A stretch of 6,718 nt of DNA from Actinomycetes bacterium (lineage in GTDB: Bacteria; Actinomycetota; Acidimicrobiia; Acidimicrobiales; Acidimicrobiaceae). Position numbers and translations under genes: made by a program. The number at the start of each line of letters is the position of its first letter. The first letter of the stretch is position 1. Under the pieces are notes generated by a model that saw only the letters and a program-made list of their open reading frames with translations, had not been told where the DNA came from and searched no databases. The stretch covers positions 1-6,718 of the forward strand of contig JAKBSX010000162.1 of the NCBI GenBank assembly GCA_021844725.1, in the 5' to 3' direction. Positions 6,455 to 6,718 of this stretch are shown here, in pieces.

Positions 6455-6718
6455 GTGAGCAATGTGACTGATCAAAAAATCTGCGAAGTCGACTTCTCTA
6501 ACCAAAGTGGAGCCGAAGCAACGGTCCGAAAAATCCTCCGGATTCCGGAAGTCAAAAGGACTGCTCCACAAGAACGTGGCGCTGAAAGACTATTCAGCTT
6601 TGCGATGCTTGTTTCTGCCCTCAGATGTACTCTTAGCTACGTCATCTTGCCTTTCATTCTGCCGGCGCTTGGTTTAGGGGCCGCAGTCGGAGTAGGTCCT
6701 GAAATCGGCATTCCTATA
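6455..6718 (+). CDS. Membrane protein, N-terminal 88 codons (partial, runs off right edge)
   Basis: A frame open from the GTG at 6455 to the right edge. It starts with about 44 mostly polar residues (VSNVTDQKICEVDF...), then becomes strongly hydrophobic: LFSFAMLVSALRCTLSYVILPFILPALGLGAAVGVGP, at least one and probably two membrane segments with prolines and glycines at the turn. The wording around LRCTLSYVILPF recalls uncharacterised actinobacterial membrane proteins, from memory only. An in-frame TAA at 6443-6445 limits the start to the GTG at 6455 or the one at 6464; neither has a clear Shine-Dalgarno, so the exact start is uncertain and a leaderless message is possible. It lies 99 bp after the dehydrogenase, same strand, with no terminator visible between them, so co-transcription is possible. 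Function not recognised. Confidence 0.65.
   Translation, partial: MSNVTDQKICEVDFSNQSGAEATVRKILRIPEVKRTAPQERGAERLFSFAMLVSALRCTLSYVILPFILPALGLGAAVGVGPEIGIPI

Noticed and set aside
6323..6571. 82-codon minus-strand frame spanning the dehydrogenase end and the membrane-protein start
   Set aside because: It conflicts with the plus-strand membrane-protein frame, which shows real membrane segments. No ribosome site seen.

Overview
The window reads as bacterial chromosomal DNA from an organism with roughly balanced base composition (mid to high 40s % GC by eye). The likeliest host is an actinobacterium of modest GC, possibly near Acidimicrobiia. This is inferred from the lipoprotein style (Ala/Ser-rich stretch after the lipobox Cys), the frequent GTG starts with strong Shine-Dalgarno sites, and the style of the membrane protein cut off at the right edge. 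The assignment is tentative; no rRNA or other marker gene is present.

Layout. The left 4.3 kb is read on the minus strand, in transcription order: a branched-chain-amino-acid/amide-type ABC solute-binding lipoprotein (4264..2987), a 358-bp gap, a hydantoinase B/oxoprolinase-family subunit hyuB (2628..922), and the hydantoinase A subunit hyuA (925 to beyond the left edge). hyuA overlaps hyuB by the classic 4-bp ATGA. A gene-poor stretch of about 1 kb (4265-5263) follows. Then, divergently on the plus strand, come a complete zinc-dependent medium-chain dehydrogenase (5264-6355) and the first 88 codons of a membrane protein that runs off the right edge (6455-6718).

How the genes may work together. 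HyuA/HyuB-type enzymes use ATP to open a cyclic amide (hydantoin, 5-oxoproline, lactam) or to carboxylate a ketone. A lipid-anchored binding protein of the Liv type next to them suggests capture and uptake of such a substrate, although no permease or ATPase gene lies in the window. The dehydrogenase is complete in its zinc and nucleotide motifs, but its substrate cannot be read from sequence and its link to the hydantoinase genes rests only on sharing the divergent control region.

The most striking non-coding signal is a perfect 32-bp palindrome at 4496-4527 in the divergent intergenic region, directly abutting a consensus-like TTGACA. It looks like a repressor operator rather than a terminator. 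A second inverted repeat (8-bp arms) lies 48 bp ahead of the dehydrogenase start. A short Trp-rich reading frame (4623-4871) may be the remnant of a decayed gene. I found no tRNA, rRNA, CRISPR array, insertion sequence or convincing intrinsic terminator, and nothing that clearly amounts to a new biological system.
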